This document shows positions 41,114 through 52,464 of a stretch of 64,000 bases of DNA, in pieces. Where the stretch lies: NCBI RefSeq assembly GCF_001680005.1, contig NC_033565.1, positions 1,035,501 through 1,099,500 on the forward strand, given 5' to 3'. The DNA is from Plasmodium coatneyi (Eukaryota; Apicomplexa; Aconoidasida; Haemosporida; Plasmodiidae). Every line of letters starts with the position of its first letter. Positions within the stretch are counted from its first letter, which is position 1. The notes under the pieces were generated by a model that saw only the letters and a program-made list of their open reading frames with translations, ran no database searches and was not told the DNA's origin. Position numbers and translations under genes: made by a program.

Positions 41114-44100
41114 ATGGCGAGTGCACGTAATTCTGGGCAGATGGGGGAGGGAGCACAGGGGAAGAAAATGACCGAAAGGGATTTCCGCTTTCTATCCAAA
41201 TTAATAACAAAATGGATGATCGCAAAGGGAATGGATCAGTCCAAGTTGGGCAACTTTGATGTAAGTGAACTCATTAAATGTGTGAGGGGATTAGTAGAAT
41301 AATAATATATACGAAAAAATATATATATAATGGAAGGGGGAGTTTACTATGGAGGTTGGAAAGGAAGTAACCTTCCTTAGAAGGGGGGAGGAAGGAAAAC
41401 TTCCTTAGAAGGAAGAAAGGAGGTCTAAGGATGAGGAGGAAAGGAGTTCTAAGGAAGGAAGGTCTAGGGAAAGGTAGTCCCTAAGGGAGGATCTCTAAGG
41501 AAGGAAGGGAAGGGGGGTGGATGTTGGATTTCGCATTTAGTGTTAGAAGGAAGAAGGGTCTAAGGAGGGAAGGAAAGGAGGGTCTAACGAGGAGGAAAGA
41601 AAGAAGGTCTAAGGAAGAAGGGAAGGAAGAAGATCTCACGAGGGAAGACGGGTCTAAAGGGGATGTAAGGAGGGACGATGATGTTAGGGGTGGTAGAATG
41701 GAAGGTTGTTAGGGGTGGTAGAATGGAAGGTTGTTAGGGGTGGTAGAATGGAAGGTTGTTTGGGGTGTTAGAAGGAAGGTTGTTAGGGGTGTTAGAAGGA
41801 AGGTTGTTAGGGGTGTTAGAATGAAGGGTTTAGGGTGTAGGGGTAGGGTCTTTGTAGGTTAATGACCCCATAATATGGCCTGCTAGTTAGTCTCCCCAGG
41901 GGGGAAATTACACTCGAAGGGTGTATAAAAGAAGAAAAAAAAAAAAAAAAGGGAGGTGTTTGAGCAGGATGGTTTGGAGGGTCGTCGTTAGGGGAGGAAA
42001 ACTATATATATCAGACATATATATATGTTTAATTACGTTAATTGACTCTTATAGAAACTTCTATGGGGTGAGTTGAAGGATTTCTGGAGAGACATGATGT
42101 ATAATATAGAGGTGGATGGAACGGAGGATAAAGAAATGTGTTCCACGTTGAAGGGCTTGGACACTAAAAGTCAAGAGTTATGCAAACTTCTAGCAAGAAT
42201 ATTTCTTTGGATGGATGGATTTGTTCAAACATGGGAAGGGAACAACTACGGCATTGGGTCCTTCAAATGGGAAAAAAGAGAAGAGAAGGAAAAAAGAGAA
42301 AAGAAGGAAAAAAAAACGGAAGAAAATGAACTGCACTCTTATTATAGATGTTTAATCGGTAAGGTTACTATATTAAACATGTTAGGTAAGCATTGTAAGT
42401 TAAAGGAAGTATCAGAAACAGTTAAGAAGCGTAGAGAAGATATGAGGGAGAAGATGAAAATTTCGGGTGGGAATCAACTCTGTAGTGATGTGGATTTCCG
42501 GAGTTTAAAATTGGGGAAAATGTTCATGTGGGATGAAATTAAAGAATGGATAGATAATTTTACTATTCAAGACAAACAAGGTGTTGGGTTATCGGAAGTA
42601 AAAAAAAAAGGGAGCAAACTGCACAAAATAAGGAACCAAGTACAAAACGAGGAAATTTGCCCAAACGGAGGGGAAGAAAGTATTGACCACACAACCTTAC
42701 AGAATTTAGAAATAACAGTCTCCAACGACGATAGTAAAGACCTGTCCCTAGAGGATGACAATAAAAGTTTTCCAAAAGAGGAGTTGACTAACGTTTTGGA
42801 GAAAGCAGTAAAAGGAGCTGGAGGGAAGGGCGAAGATGACCCTAACCTTGTGCTGAAGATAATGGAATCCTTGGAGAAAAGGTATCAGGAGAAAACGGCA
42901 GCTGCTGCAAAGAGTAATGATCCCTGCGATCTTGTAAAGATTGTAACAGATAAATGGTTCACAAATAGAAATGATGATAGTAACAAAACCTGGGTAAGAA
43001 ACATCATTGTGTACAATAATGAAGAACAATACAATAAGTACTATAGCATATATGCAACAGCAGGAAGAGTGAGCACAAATTTTATGTGCGCTGGGGCTCT
43101 ATATATATATGTTCATCCATCTGTTGTATTCACAGGATAGAATTAAAACTGACGTCGAAACTCAATGGAGAAACTTCCTTGATAAAATACCTAACAAGCA
43201 CAATTATGTTGACAAGTACTGTAATAACGCTGCAGGGACAGGTAATACATTGAACGGAGCAGAGAAGGAAACATGTAAGTTTGTTGCTGCTGGTTTAAAG
43301 TATACTTATGGTATTGAAATAGATAAGGGTGATTTAAGTAGCACAGAAAAGGACGCACAACAGAAGGCCAAGGATAATCAACAGTTTAAACAGGCTATGG
43401 CATGTGTCGCATTAAATATGTTCACACAGAAGTTAAAGGAAGAGGCGAAACAACTACCCTGTCCTATAGATAAGGGCATAAACAGGGCCTTTGAATCTAT
43501 AGGACAAATTAAGCAAAATGCGTGCCCTGTGGGTAATAATTGTGAGGTCTGTGATATAAAGGACTATTCGAAGTGTAAAATAGCCGAAGCAGTGATAGGG
43601 GACAAAATAAAGACGATATTCCAGGAGAAGAGTGACCAAATAAAACAAACTTTCACTACCATAACTACTGCAAGTAACTTATGCGAACGCGTAAAATGTG
43701 TAGCAGAAACGTGGAGAAAAGTCAGGGAGATAAATGGACTAATATACGGGGACCGCTGGGTAAAAATTCATACTATTCATTCTGGTCAAAAGGAGCATAA
43801 TGAATAATGCACCATTCCTGTACTGGCGCCAATATTTGTATACACATATTGTGCATATACTTAGTAGATATATATGTTCCTTGCTTTCTCTTTTTTTTAG
43901 TCAAACACATTTTGGGGTTATGATGTGAAGAATGAACTGGGAAGACTCTCTAAAGACATGCTCCAGAAGAAAGAGGAGGTTGCCAAGGAATGTGCTGGCA
44001 TGAGCAGTGCAAATAAGGAGGCATGTTCATATATTACTGCAGGATTAAAACATATATACGAAACTGAGGTGGTTAAGGAGAATAAAAATACAGAACAAGC

Positions 44101-47100
44101 GAAGAGTAATAGACCATTTTATCAAACTATGTCATGCGTAGCATTAAATCTTTATTCAGATATGCTTATAGAGAAAACACAGGGGCATGCTTGCCCCGTC
44201 ACAGAAGACAAAATACAAGAAATGTTTAGTAAAGGAAATGGAAAGAAGGGTGAATGGTGTAAGGATGAGAAAACTGGTAGTAACTTGGAATGTGTTAAGT
44301 GTGAAAGGAAAGCTAACTTCGATTGTGAAGTACAGTATAGTGGGAAAGGCTACGAAACCAAAGATAAGGTAGAAGAGAAAGTGAGTGACCTGCTCAAGAA
44401 CGACACCAACATAACGAATACCTTGACTGCCATAAGTAATGCAAGTACTTTATGTGAACGTGCAAATTGTGTAGCGACTAATTGGTTTAATGACAGAAAT
44501 GGAAATGAAATGCAAAACTGGGTAAGGGAAACAACACCTTCCGCTGTTATTAACGTCACTGGAAAGAGCAGTATTGTCAATACATAATTAAAAATCTGAA
44601 TAACAACGACAAACCCTTTATATATATACATGAGGGTTACATATATATGTTCCATTTCTTCCTTCCTCCTTTCCTTTTTCCTTCCCTTTGGTACGCAGTG
44701 TACATTTTGGGATAAGGACGCCATAAATAGACTGAAAGAAATATCTGGAAAAATGATGACAGGGAGCGAAGACATTAGTTCACTGTGCGAAACCGCTGAT
44801 GGGAATGGAACTGCATGGAGTGCTGCAGAAAAAGAGGCCTGCAAGCTTATTACTGCAGGTTTAAAGGGCATTTATGAACATCAAGTGAGTGAAACAGAGA
44901 AGAACATACCAAAAGCGAAAAATAATAGATTAACAGAACAAACCCTGTACTGTCTATTCTTGAATGCGTACGCAGATATGCTTATAAAGAAATCGGCAGG
45001 ACTCATCTGTCCTATCACAGAAGAAAAAATAAAAGATATGTTTAGTAAAGGAAATACACAGATGGAAACTTGGTGTAAGGATAAGAAGACTAATCTGAAT
45101 AATAATTGTGCTACTTGCACAAGGGAACCTAATCTAAGTTGCGCACTGAGCGTGAAGGAAGACCTGTTTGATAAAGAAAAAAGTACAAAGTGCCTATCAT
45201 ACAATAAAAATATAAAAGTGAAGTTGGATGACTTACTCGAAAAGAATAACGACATACAAAAAACGTTCACTACCATAAATAATGCAACTACTTTATGTGA
45301 ACGCGTACACTGTGTAACAACGAAGTGGTTCCCCAGCAGGGAACGTCAAGAGAACAATCCAACGGATTGGGTAAGTTATAGCATTATGCACTACAGTTAT
45401 GTGAACTTTAATGAGCACTGCACCTTTTCTTTATTAACGAGCATGGTGACAACTAACCATATATGTCTCTACTGAATATACATATATGTTCCTTCCTCTT
45501 TTAGAATATGAATGGTGGATATTGGGGTGATTTTAAAAGGAGATTAGACGAACTGTCCAGTGCTATGACCAAAGGGAGCACAGCGGACGACCGTGATCTA
45601 TGCAAAGGCATTGGGCAAGGAGGAAAGAAGGATACACAGCATGAAGAAGAAAATAGAAAAGCTTGTGAATATATTGTGAAAGGGTTAAAACATATATATA
45701 AAATTCCAAAGGGGAAACCCCAGCTTCCGCAGAATGCTGTGGACAACCAAATATTCGAGCGAACTATGTTATGTGTCTTATTAAACGCATACGCAGATAA
45801 AATAAGAACAACTTGTCCAGACGTGGAGGAAGCTGAAATACATAAAATGTTTGACAATGGTAATACAAAGAAGGATGGCTGGTGTGTGGATAATACGGGT
45901 GAAGACATGAAATGTGAAAAATGTGAAAGGGTACCTAACTTAAAAGATTGTAAAGTAGGCCAAAAGACTAAAGAAGAGGACGTAAAGACCAAAGTGGACG
46001 GAATGCTTGACAATGATGACAAAATAAAAAAAACTCTAGAACAGATATGTCCGAAACCACCCACCCAAGCCGCTAATGACCAGAATACAGGAGTATCATC
46101 CTCCAGTGGTGGAAGCAGATCACCAGCAGCACCAAGAACACCAGAATCAGTTGGAAGGGCTGAATCACCAAATGAGTCAGTTGTAAAGAGTCCGAATGAT
46201 ACAGAAGAAGAAAAAGCAGGGAAAGGTAAGTCCGAAAGTACAAAGTGTAATGGGAATGAAGTAGATGGTGGTATAAATGCTGCTGACGAATGTCTGAAAT
46301 TTATTGATAATGATCTCCCAGTATCTAAGGACAATGTGGACGATAAGAACGAAGCCAATAGGGGGACCGGTCCACTTGGTCAGGCAGGTACTGAGCGGGC
46401 TCATATTGACATAAACACAATCACTACTTCTGTTACTGCAGATCCAGGTATAACTAAGGGTCCCCAAGCTCAAACTCCAAGCACAGGAACAGACACTCAA
46501 ACACCATCAGGATCCCTAGGTCCCTCTCAAACTAAAGGAGGTAAGTACAATTAAAGAATGAACACTCCCCGTCTAAGTGTGCACGCGAAGGGTGTACACA
46601 AAAGAAAAGAAAAAAAAGAAGAAAAGAAAAGAAAAAGAAAGAAGAAGATAAACTTAACCGTCCTTCTTTCCTTCCTTACATACTTCTTAGGTGAAGCAGG
46701 TGGTTCTGCTTCCATAAGTGCAACTCCTGGAGCTGCAGGTAATAATAATAAAAAAAAAGGAGTGAACACTTCCTGTCCAAATGTGCGCTGCGTATAAGGA
46801 TGCATCTAAAAATTATGACGTAAAAAAATTCGGACGTACAAAAAATTAGAAAGTGAAAAAATTAGAAAAGAAAAAATAAAAAAGTAAAATAAGGAAGTGT
46901 ATGCACCGGAAGGTGCACATAAAAAAAAAAAAAAAAGAAGGAAGAAAGATAAGTTTAACCACCCCTTTTTCTTACTTCTTTCTTAGGTTCTTCTGGACCT
47001 GGTAGTACTGGAACCTGGAAACCTGGTTCCTCTGGACCAGGTTCTACGGGAACTTGGAATCCTGGTTCCTCTGGTTCCGGTTCTACAGGAACCTGGAATC

Positions 47101-48104
47101 CAGGTTCTTCTGGTACCGGTTCAGGTGCAGCTGGTAATCAAAACACTGGTAGTCCCAGACCGGGACCACAGGAACCACCACCTGCCGGTAAACCTCAAGG
47201 ACCACCACAACAAGGTGGTAATAAACCCCAAGGTCCACCCCCACCAGGGAAACCACAAGGGCCACCACAACAAGGTGGTAACAAACCCCAAGGTCCACCA
47301 CCACCAGGGAAACCACAAGGGCCACCACAACAAGTGACATCATCAGTACTTCAACTAACACCAGCAGTTCATTCACGAAGAAGTCCAACAGCACCACCAA
47401 GAATTAGACCACATGGTAGAAGGAGCGTAAGGGAAGGAGGAATTGACCCTTCTGATCTTACTCCATACCTTCCTTTGGCCCCTGTCTTCATTGGTATTTC
47501 AATTACGACCTACTTACTCTGGAAGGTAAAAAAAGGAGGAAAAAAAAAAGATGAAAAAAAAAAATAAAATAAAAAAAGTGAAAAAAAAAAAAAAAAAAAA
47601 GTGTGTAGGATTTCGCACTTAGGTTGAAGGTAGTAGTTATTTTTTTTAAAAGAATATTTCGACCCTTTTAAAAAAACATTTTCTATCTTTCCTCTTTTCT
47701 CTATCGTTCAGTACTTTGGATTGCCTGGCAAAAGAAAACGTTACAGAAGAGCTCATCAAGTACGTGGTCTACCTTCCTTAGAAGAACAACTCCATCATGT
47801 GGACGACCAGGATGGTCCACGTGAATATACCTTAGTAAAGGAACGAAAACAACCGAGATCTGCACCCAAAGATGGAAGAACGAAGAGGCCAAAAAAACGT
47901 GGTGCTGATCGTCGTTGTGCTGGTCACCGCATGATTATTGATATTCATTTAGAAGTCTTAGACGAATGTCAAAAAGGGGACATGCATTCGACGAAGGAGG
48001 ACTTTCTTGAAATTTTGGTTCAAGAATTTATGCGATGCGAATTCACGAAAGAAGAAAATGTTCCGGAGGAACAAGTTTCTATGGTTCGTGTTCCTAAGGA
48101 ATAG
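41114..48104 (+). CDS. SICAvar: SICAvar A: SICA variant antigen, nine exons
   Basis: SICA antigens are variant proteins on the surface of infected erythrocytes. The exons are 41114-41260, 42055-42993, 43136-43759, 43901-44521, 44699-45370, 45505-46540, 46691-46738, 46987-47525 and 47712-48104; all phases close, about 1672 residues. Exon 1 is short (M-A-S-A-R-N-S, ending K-L-G-N-F-D). Exon 2 is the alpha-type domain. Exons 3-6 each carry a cysteine-rich domain, usually with L-C-E-R-V-x-C-V near the end and Trp at the splice site. Exons 6-8 add a Pro/Gly/Gln-rich linker with repeats. Exon 8 ends in the membrane segment (P-S-D-L-T-P-Y-L-P, then Y-L-L-W-K). Exon 9 is the SICA_C cytoplasmic domain (I-I-D-I-H-L-E-V-L-D-E-C), stopping at V-P-K-E. 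Confidence 0.92.
41340..41860 (+). repeat. Intronic GGAAGG/GGTCTAAGGA repeats in SICAvar A intron 1
   Basis: Purine-rich degenerate units (AAGGAAGGAGGTCTAAGGA) change into GGTGGTAGAATGGAAGGTTGTTAGG units repeated about six times at 41,680-41,830. They belong to the same family as the KIR2 intron repeats. Confidence 0.85.
41909..41925 (+). other. Intronic stem-loop 2 (SICAvar A intron 1)
   Basis: TACACTC-GAA-GGGTGTA pairs over 7 positions, one of them a U-G wobble in RNA. A-rich sequence follows, and a CCCC/GGGG palindrome precedes it at about 41892-41905. The acceptor is about 130 bases downstream. Confidence 0.8.
43760..43900 (+). repeat. SICAvar A intron 3, near-identical to SICAvar B intron 4
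   Basis: From CATACTATTCATTCTGGTCAAA to TATGTTCCTTGCTTTCTC this intron matches the reverse complement of 56325-56465 almost base for base, although the flanking exons differ clearly. Confidence 0.85.
46577..46599 (+). other. Intronic stem-loop 3 (SICAvar A intron 6)
   Basis: GTGTGCACGC-GAA-GGGTGTACAC forms about 9 pairs with one G-G mismatch and one G-U pair around a GAA loop, followed by A-rich sequence. The acceptor is about 90 bases downstream. Confidence 0.7.
46902..46917 (+). other. Intronic stem-loop 4 (SICAvar A intron 7)
   Basis: TGCACC-GGAA-GGTGCA is a perfect 6-base-pair stem with a GGAA loop, followed by an A tract. The acceptor is about 70 bases downstream. Confidence 0.8.
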
Positions 48105-49721
48105 GTTCCAAGTTCAGATTCCGGGTTTAGGGTTAATGTCCCTAAGGAAGATGCATCTGAGGAACAGGTTCAATGTTCATGTTTAACGTTTAGCGAGGAA
48201 GACTTTGTTCCCAAGGAAGAAGTTTCTAAGGAAGATGTTCTTAAGGAAGATATTCCTAAGGAAAGTGTTCCTAGGGAAGAGGTTCCAAGTTCACGGTTTA
48301 TGCTGTAGTAAATATTTTTCTTTTTCTTTTTTTTTTTGTATTAAATTGTTTACGTTCATGTGTAATTAACATCAAGGCGGGAAAAAAAAAATTTTCCCTT
48401 CATTTTGACTTGTTTGGTAAATTTTTTTATTGACGATCCAAAATATGTTCATTAATTTTTTTTGTTACAACTTTCTACCTTTATAATTTTTTTTTCCTCT
48501 TTTCTTTAAATACACAAGTATTTTTTCTAAAATGTCAGGACCTTTTTCCGCATCCGCGTTGGGAGTATTCTTTCCTTATATGCTTATTCAAACACAAAAA
48601 TGTAGAAAAGAAAAAAAAGGAAGAAAAAAAAAAATATCCGTCTATCACTCTAAAATTAAAAAAAAAAAGAATGGGGCAAGTGTACACACGCAATAAAAAG
48701 GGAAGTACACAATAAAAAAAGGGGGGAACAACCAAGGGGAAAGCACAACAACAACCCAAATAAGGGGCTTACTACCAAAATAAAAAGGAGGGGCTTGGCT
48801 TACACTGATTTTTTTTGCGCGCAAAGTTGTCCATTTATAGCGCCCAACAGTACATCACATGTATCACAATGCATGCTTCTCCTCCTCCGCAAAAAAAAAA
48901 AGAGAGTGTTCTTACAAAAAAAAAAAAAAAAAAAAAGGAACTTTGGTACAATTACACAAATTTCTTACCATGTCACACATGTGTGTGTATACGAAAGAAC
49001 GAAGTTATGAGGACAAAAACGGGCACATTTAAAAAGAAAAGAAAAAAAAAAAAAAATTTCAGTTCATCATAAAATAAAAAAATAAAGTGACAAAAAGAGG
49101 ACAAAAAAAAATAAAGGAAATGCGATTTCGTATAAAAGTTCAAGGAGAAAGCTCCTCAAGGGAGCTTGTCAAAGGAATGTATATACTTAATACAATAGTG
49201 ATCTTCAAAAAAGAGGGGGAGGGGGAACTTTTCTAACTTCTGTTTTTAACTGTACCATTAGAGCCACCTGTAAAAATGGGCATTCATCCCCTTCTCTTCA
49301 GTTTTGCCTTCATTTGGCAATTACTTTATATCCATCGGATGTGATTTGGACAAGCATAACACTATTGAACACTAATTTTTATTTGATTTTATCTGCACGC
49401 GACCTTTTTTACAGAGAAATTACTATTTCTTTTTCTTCTTTTATATATGAATACTTTTTCGAGAAGGTTAGTACTTCCCTTTTTCTTTTTTTTTGCGCCC
49501 CGTGGGGAGTATCCTTCCTCAATGCATAATTACTCATACATACAAATATAAGAAAAAGAAAGAAAAAATAAAATAAGAAGGAAAAAAAAGAAAGTGTCAC
49601 TTTTTTCCTTACACTGTATAAACTGTTCGGTCATTTATTGCTCCTCTAAAAAGGGGGGGACATTCATTCATTTAATGTTACATTCTACATGTGGTACATT
49701 CCAATTTGTTTCATTGCGATG
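48105..49721. other. Spacer between SICAvar A and KIR3 3' ends
   Basis: The first 205 bases keep the SICAvar reading frame after its TAG stop (see findings). The rest is AT-rich with A/T tracts and no gene. Similar short stretches of G-G-G-A-G-T-A-T plus T/C-rich sequence occur near 48,557, 49,505 and 61,655; two of the three sit 200-300 bases downstream of KIR stop codons. Confidence 0.6.
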
Positions 49722-50931
49722 TTAAATACGTTGGTAACCTATATTGTTCCGGTGATGCGGCGTATTTTGCCCTCTTATGTGTTGTCTACCATATATAGTA
49801 GAATTAACTTCTTCCATAGAACCTATTGTGGAATCAGCTACTGTTGAAACTTCCTCCAAGTATTCGGTTGAGTCATCCCCTGAATGTTCTGTTGAAGGTT
49901 CTATTGAAGATTCCGTTGGAGCTCCTGCTGAATATTCTGCGTAAACTTCTGTGGAAGTTACTGCTGTTAAGACATTTTCTGTATAATATTCGGTATAATC
50001 TTCAGCTTGCATATTCAGGTTACGTGTAACTGATCTTCTTCTTCTTTTAGAGGATTTACCTCCCTTAGAGAATAATGGGGTATACTGAGGAAAGGAAAAA
50101 GAGGAAATACAGGAGCATGTAATACATGTGTACAAGGGCATATGAGTAGCCATTCTATATTTACGTGGAAAAAATATATAAAGGGGGGAAAATATGAGTA
50201 TGTGTCCTATAAATTATATACACAAATTTTTTGCCGCTTAATAAGGGAAATTGTACCTTATATAAAAAGAAAACAATGGCACCAATTCCTGCTATTGTGG
50301 GTAGGGTTGCAGATACGACTGGAATGGTAGGGATGCTGTTCGTCGCGCCCCACATGGAATCTGGTTCATCTTGACTTCGTGCCAGACCATGTGACTCTGT
50401 CCCCATGGTATTTGGACTTACTGCTCTTCCCGTAGCCACTGCACTTAGACCTAATTGTTCCAACAGTTGTGATGGTGGTGGGATAGGGTTGTTACCTCCG
50501 CTCCTATCACTGCTATTATATCTCCCAGCCAATAATATAGAATATATAACAGAAGAGACTAGTGGCTCCATGTTCCCCCTATAGACAATGAACTCACTCT
50601 ACACAAAGCATTCAGAATCCTATCCTTATAACCTGCAAGATCCCCATATGTTTTTAATGCACCTCATACCTGTACTTCTATCATTTCTGTGCGTTTATTA
50701 TTACAATTATTTCCGCTTCCTCCTCCATATTCCAGTGTAGTGAACATCATTGTTGAATTTAACTTTTCCAAACATTTTCCCTAAGAACATGAGAAATAGT
50801 ATGCATCATTCTATACATCCTTAATTTTTCATTTTTACCTTCCGCCAGATATGATATTCTGCCCATGCTCTTATTTTCCTTACCTCATTACATGGATCCT
50901 GCTCCATGGGCTGGCGCTCATTTGTGACCAT
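49722..50931 (-). pseudogene. KIR: KIR3: truncated, probably degenerate KIR
   Basis: The 3' half is good. An exon ending F-F-L-Y-K (left edge 50257) carries the membrane segment, and 49722-50084 is the cytoplasmic exon with Glu/Thr/Ser-rich sequence and the ending N-N-I-G-Y-Q-R-I. Upstream, 50884-50931 (M-V-T-N-E-R-Q-P) and 50670-50780 (G-K-C-L-E-K-L-N-S-T) look like the first exon and the start of a KIR exon 2. The KIR core motifs (C-Y-x-x-Y-W-L-G and following) are absent. Joining to the frame that is open from about 50590 to 50257 fails by phase or meets a stop. This looks like an internal deletion with decay. A novel short KIR with unrecognised splicing is the alternative. Confidence 0.65.
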
Positions 50932-52464
50932 TTTCTATAATCCTTATTTATACTTTGCCCTATAATAGTTAATTCATATAATTTTTCCTCCGTCCATTTA
51001 TGTATTTACCGCTCTTTCCTTTATTAAATACTTTTTAAATTAGTCCTCGGTTATATAAATGTATATTTTACGTATAAATAGAAATGTAGTAATTATTGAG
51101 TACATAGGGAAAGGAAGATGGTACGTTGGGATGGAAGGATGGTAAGTTCAGGGAAGGAGATGGTGCTGTGGTATGCTCTATACGGCGAGCTTGCTATTTA
51201 TTTTTCCTTTGTTCCTCTTATTATTACACTTTGTGTGAGCTCCTACACTGTTATAAACAATTAACTTGATATAAATTCCATGTTCACTTCCATAGCACTG
51301 TATATAAGCGAAACCTCGAAATATGCCCCACCTTTGTGAACACATGCTATAGGAGTAATGTGCAACAGAGGCAAATAGTGTATATTTCATTCCGTATGGG
51401 CATAAGTAATTCTTACTCCATTATTTTCCCCTCCAAGTGACCCCCCCTTACTTTATGCATAAGAGTGAACTTATAATATGAACCATTTATTAAAGCTACT
51501 TTAATAACATTGTAAAGAGAGACTACGAACGCCACATTTGTTAAGAAAACCTAAGAATAAATTATACAAAGGAAAATTTTAACTTTTGCAAAATTACATA
51601 AGAAAAATATTCCACTGAACCTTTTTATTCTATCTTACTGGATTTGAATTCTATTACGTTGCTTAATTCTCTCGTCCTTCTTTTTTTTTTTTTCCATAGG
51701 TGTGTTCGTAAAAAAAAATATATGCGGTACAGTTCAACAGTGTAAACAATTCGGATGCGCGAACAAAAACATGGTTCCTTTCCTCTTTTTTTGACAAATT
51801 TATATTAAGACATTTTTCTTTTTTTTGTGCAATTTTTCTCTGTGACAAATTTATATTAGGGCAATTCTTTTTTTGGACAATTTCTTGGAAATTTTCTTTC
51901 TTTTGCAATTTTTTCTGTGTGACAAATTTGTATTAGGGCACTTTTTTCTTTTTTGGACAATTTTTTTTTCTTTCGTGCAATTTTTTGTGTGACAAATTTA
52001 TTGGGGCATTTTTTTTTTTTTTTTGACTAATATTATACCTAAATTACAATAAGCATACAAGGAATGGACGCAGCTTTCCCCTTTCTCTTCTGTGAAGACA
52101 TTGTGTAATTTTGCACTTTATTATATGAACTGCATGCATCTAAAAGATGTGTAACATAAAAGAAGGCGGGGGCGGACTACTTTTTTTTTTTTGCGCACCT
52201 TCGCGAACCCTCGCGCACAATTTTTGAAACACTTTTTTCAAATATGTCCATAATTAGAACTTAAAAGGAAGAAAAAAAAAAAAAATTATTACGATAAAAA
52301 AAATATTTATGCACGAAAAAAAAAATCTTAGGAAGAAAATTTATGAAAGTAAAAATCTATAACACAAAAAAATTTTTCACTTTCACATATATTTCTTACA
52401 CATGAATACGTAAACAATTTAATACACAAAACGAAAAAAAAAAAAGAAAAATATTTATTACACC
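50932..52464. other. AT-rich spacer between KIR3 and SICAvar B
   Basis: This spacer lies between the 5' end of KIR3 and the 3' end of SICAvar B. At 51,780-52,020 is a degenerate direct repeat of about 60-80 bases built on TGACAAATTTATATTAGGGCA plus CTTTTTTTGGACAATTTTT, four copies. No gene is seen. Confidence 0.6.
51780..52025. repeat. Degenerate tandem repeat TGACAAATTTATATTAGGGCA
   Basis: Four imperfect copies are recognisable, starting near 51793, 51843, 51919 and 51989. Each has GACAAATTT followed by TATT(A)GGGCA or a variant, then a T-rich stretch. Confidence 0.75.
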
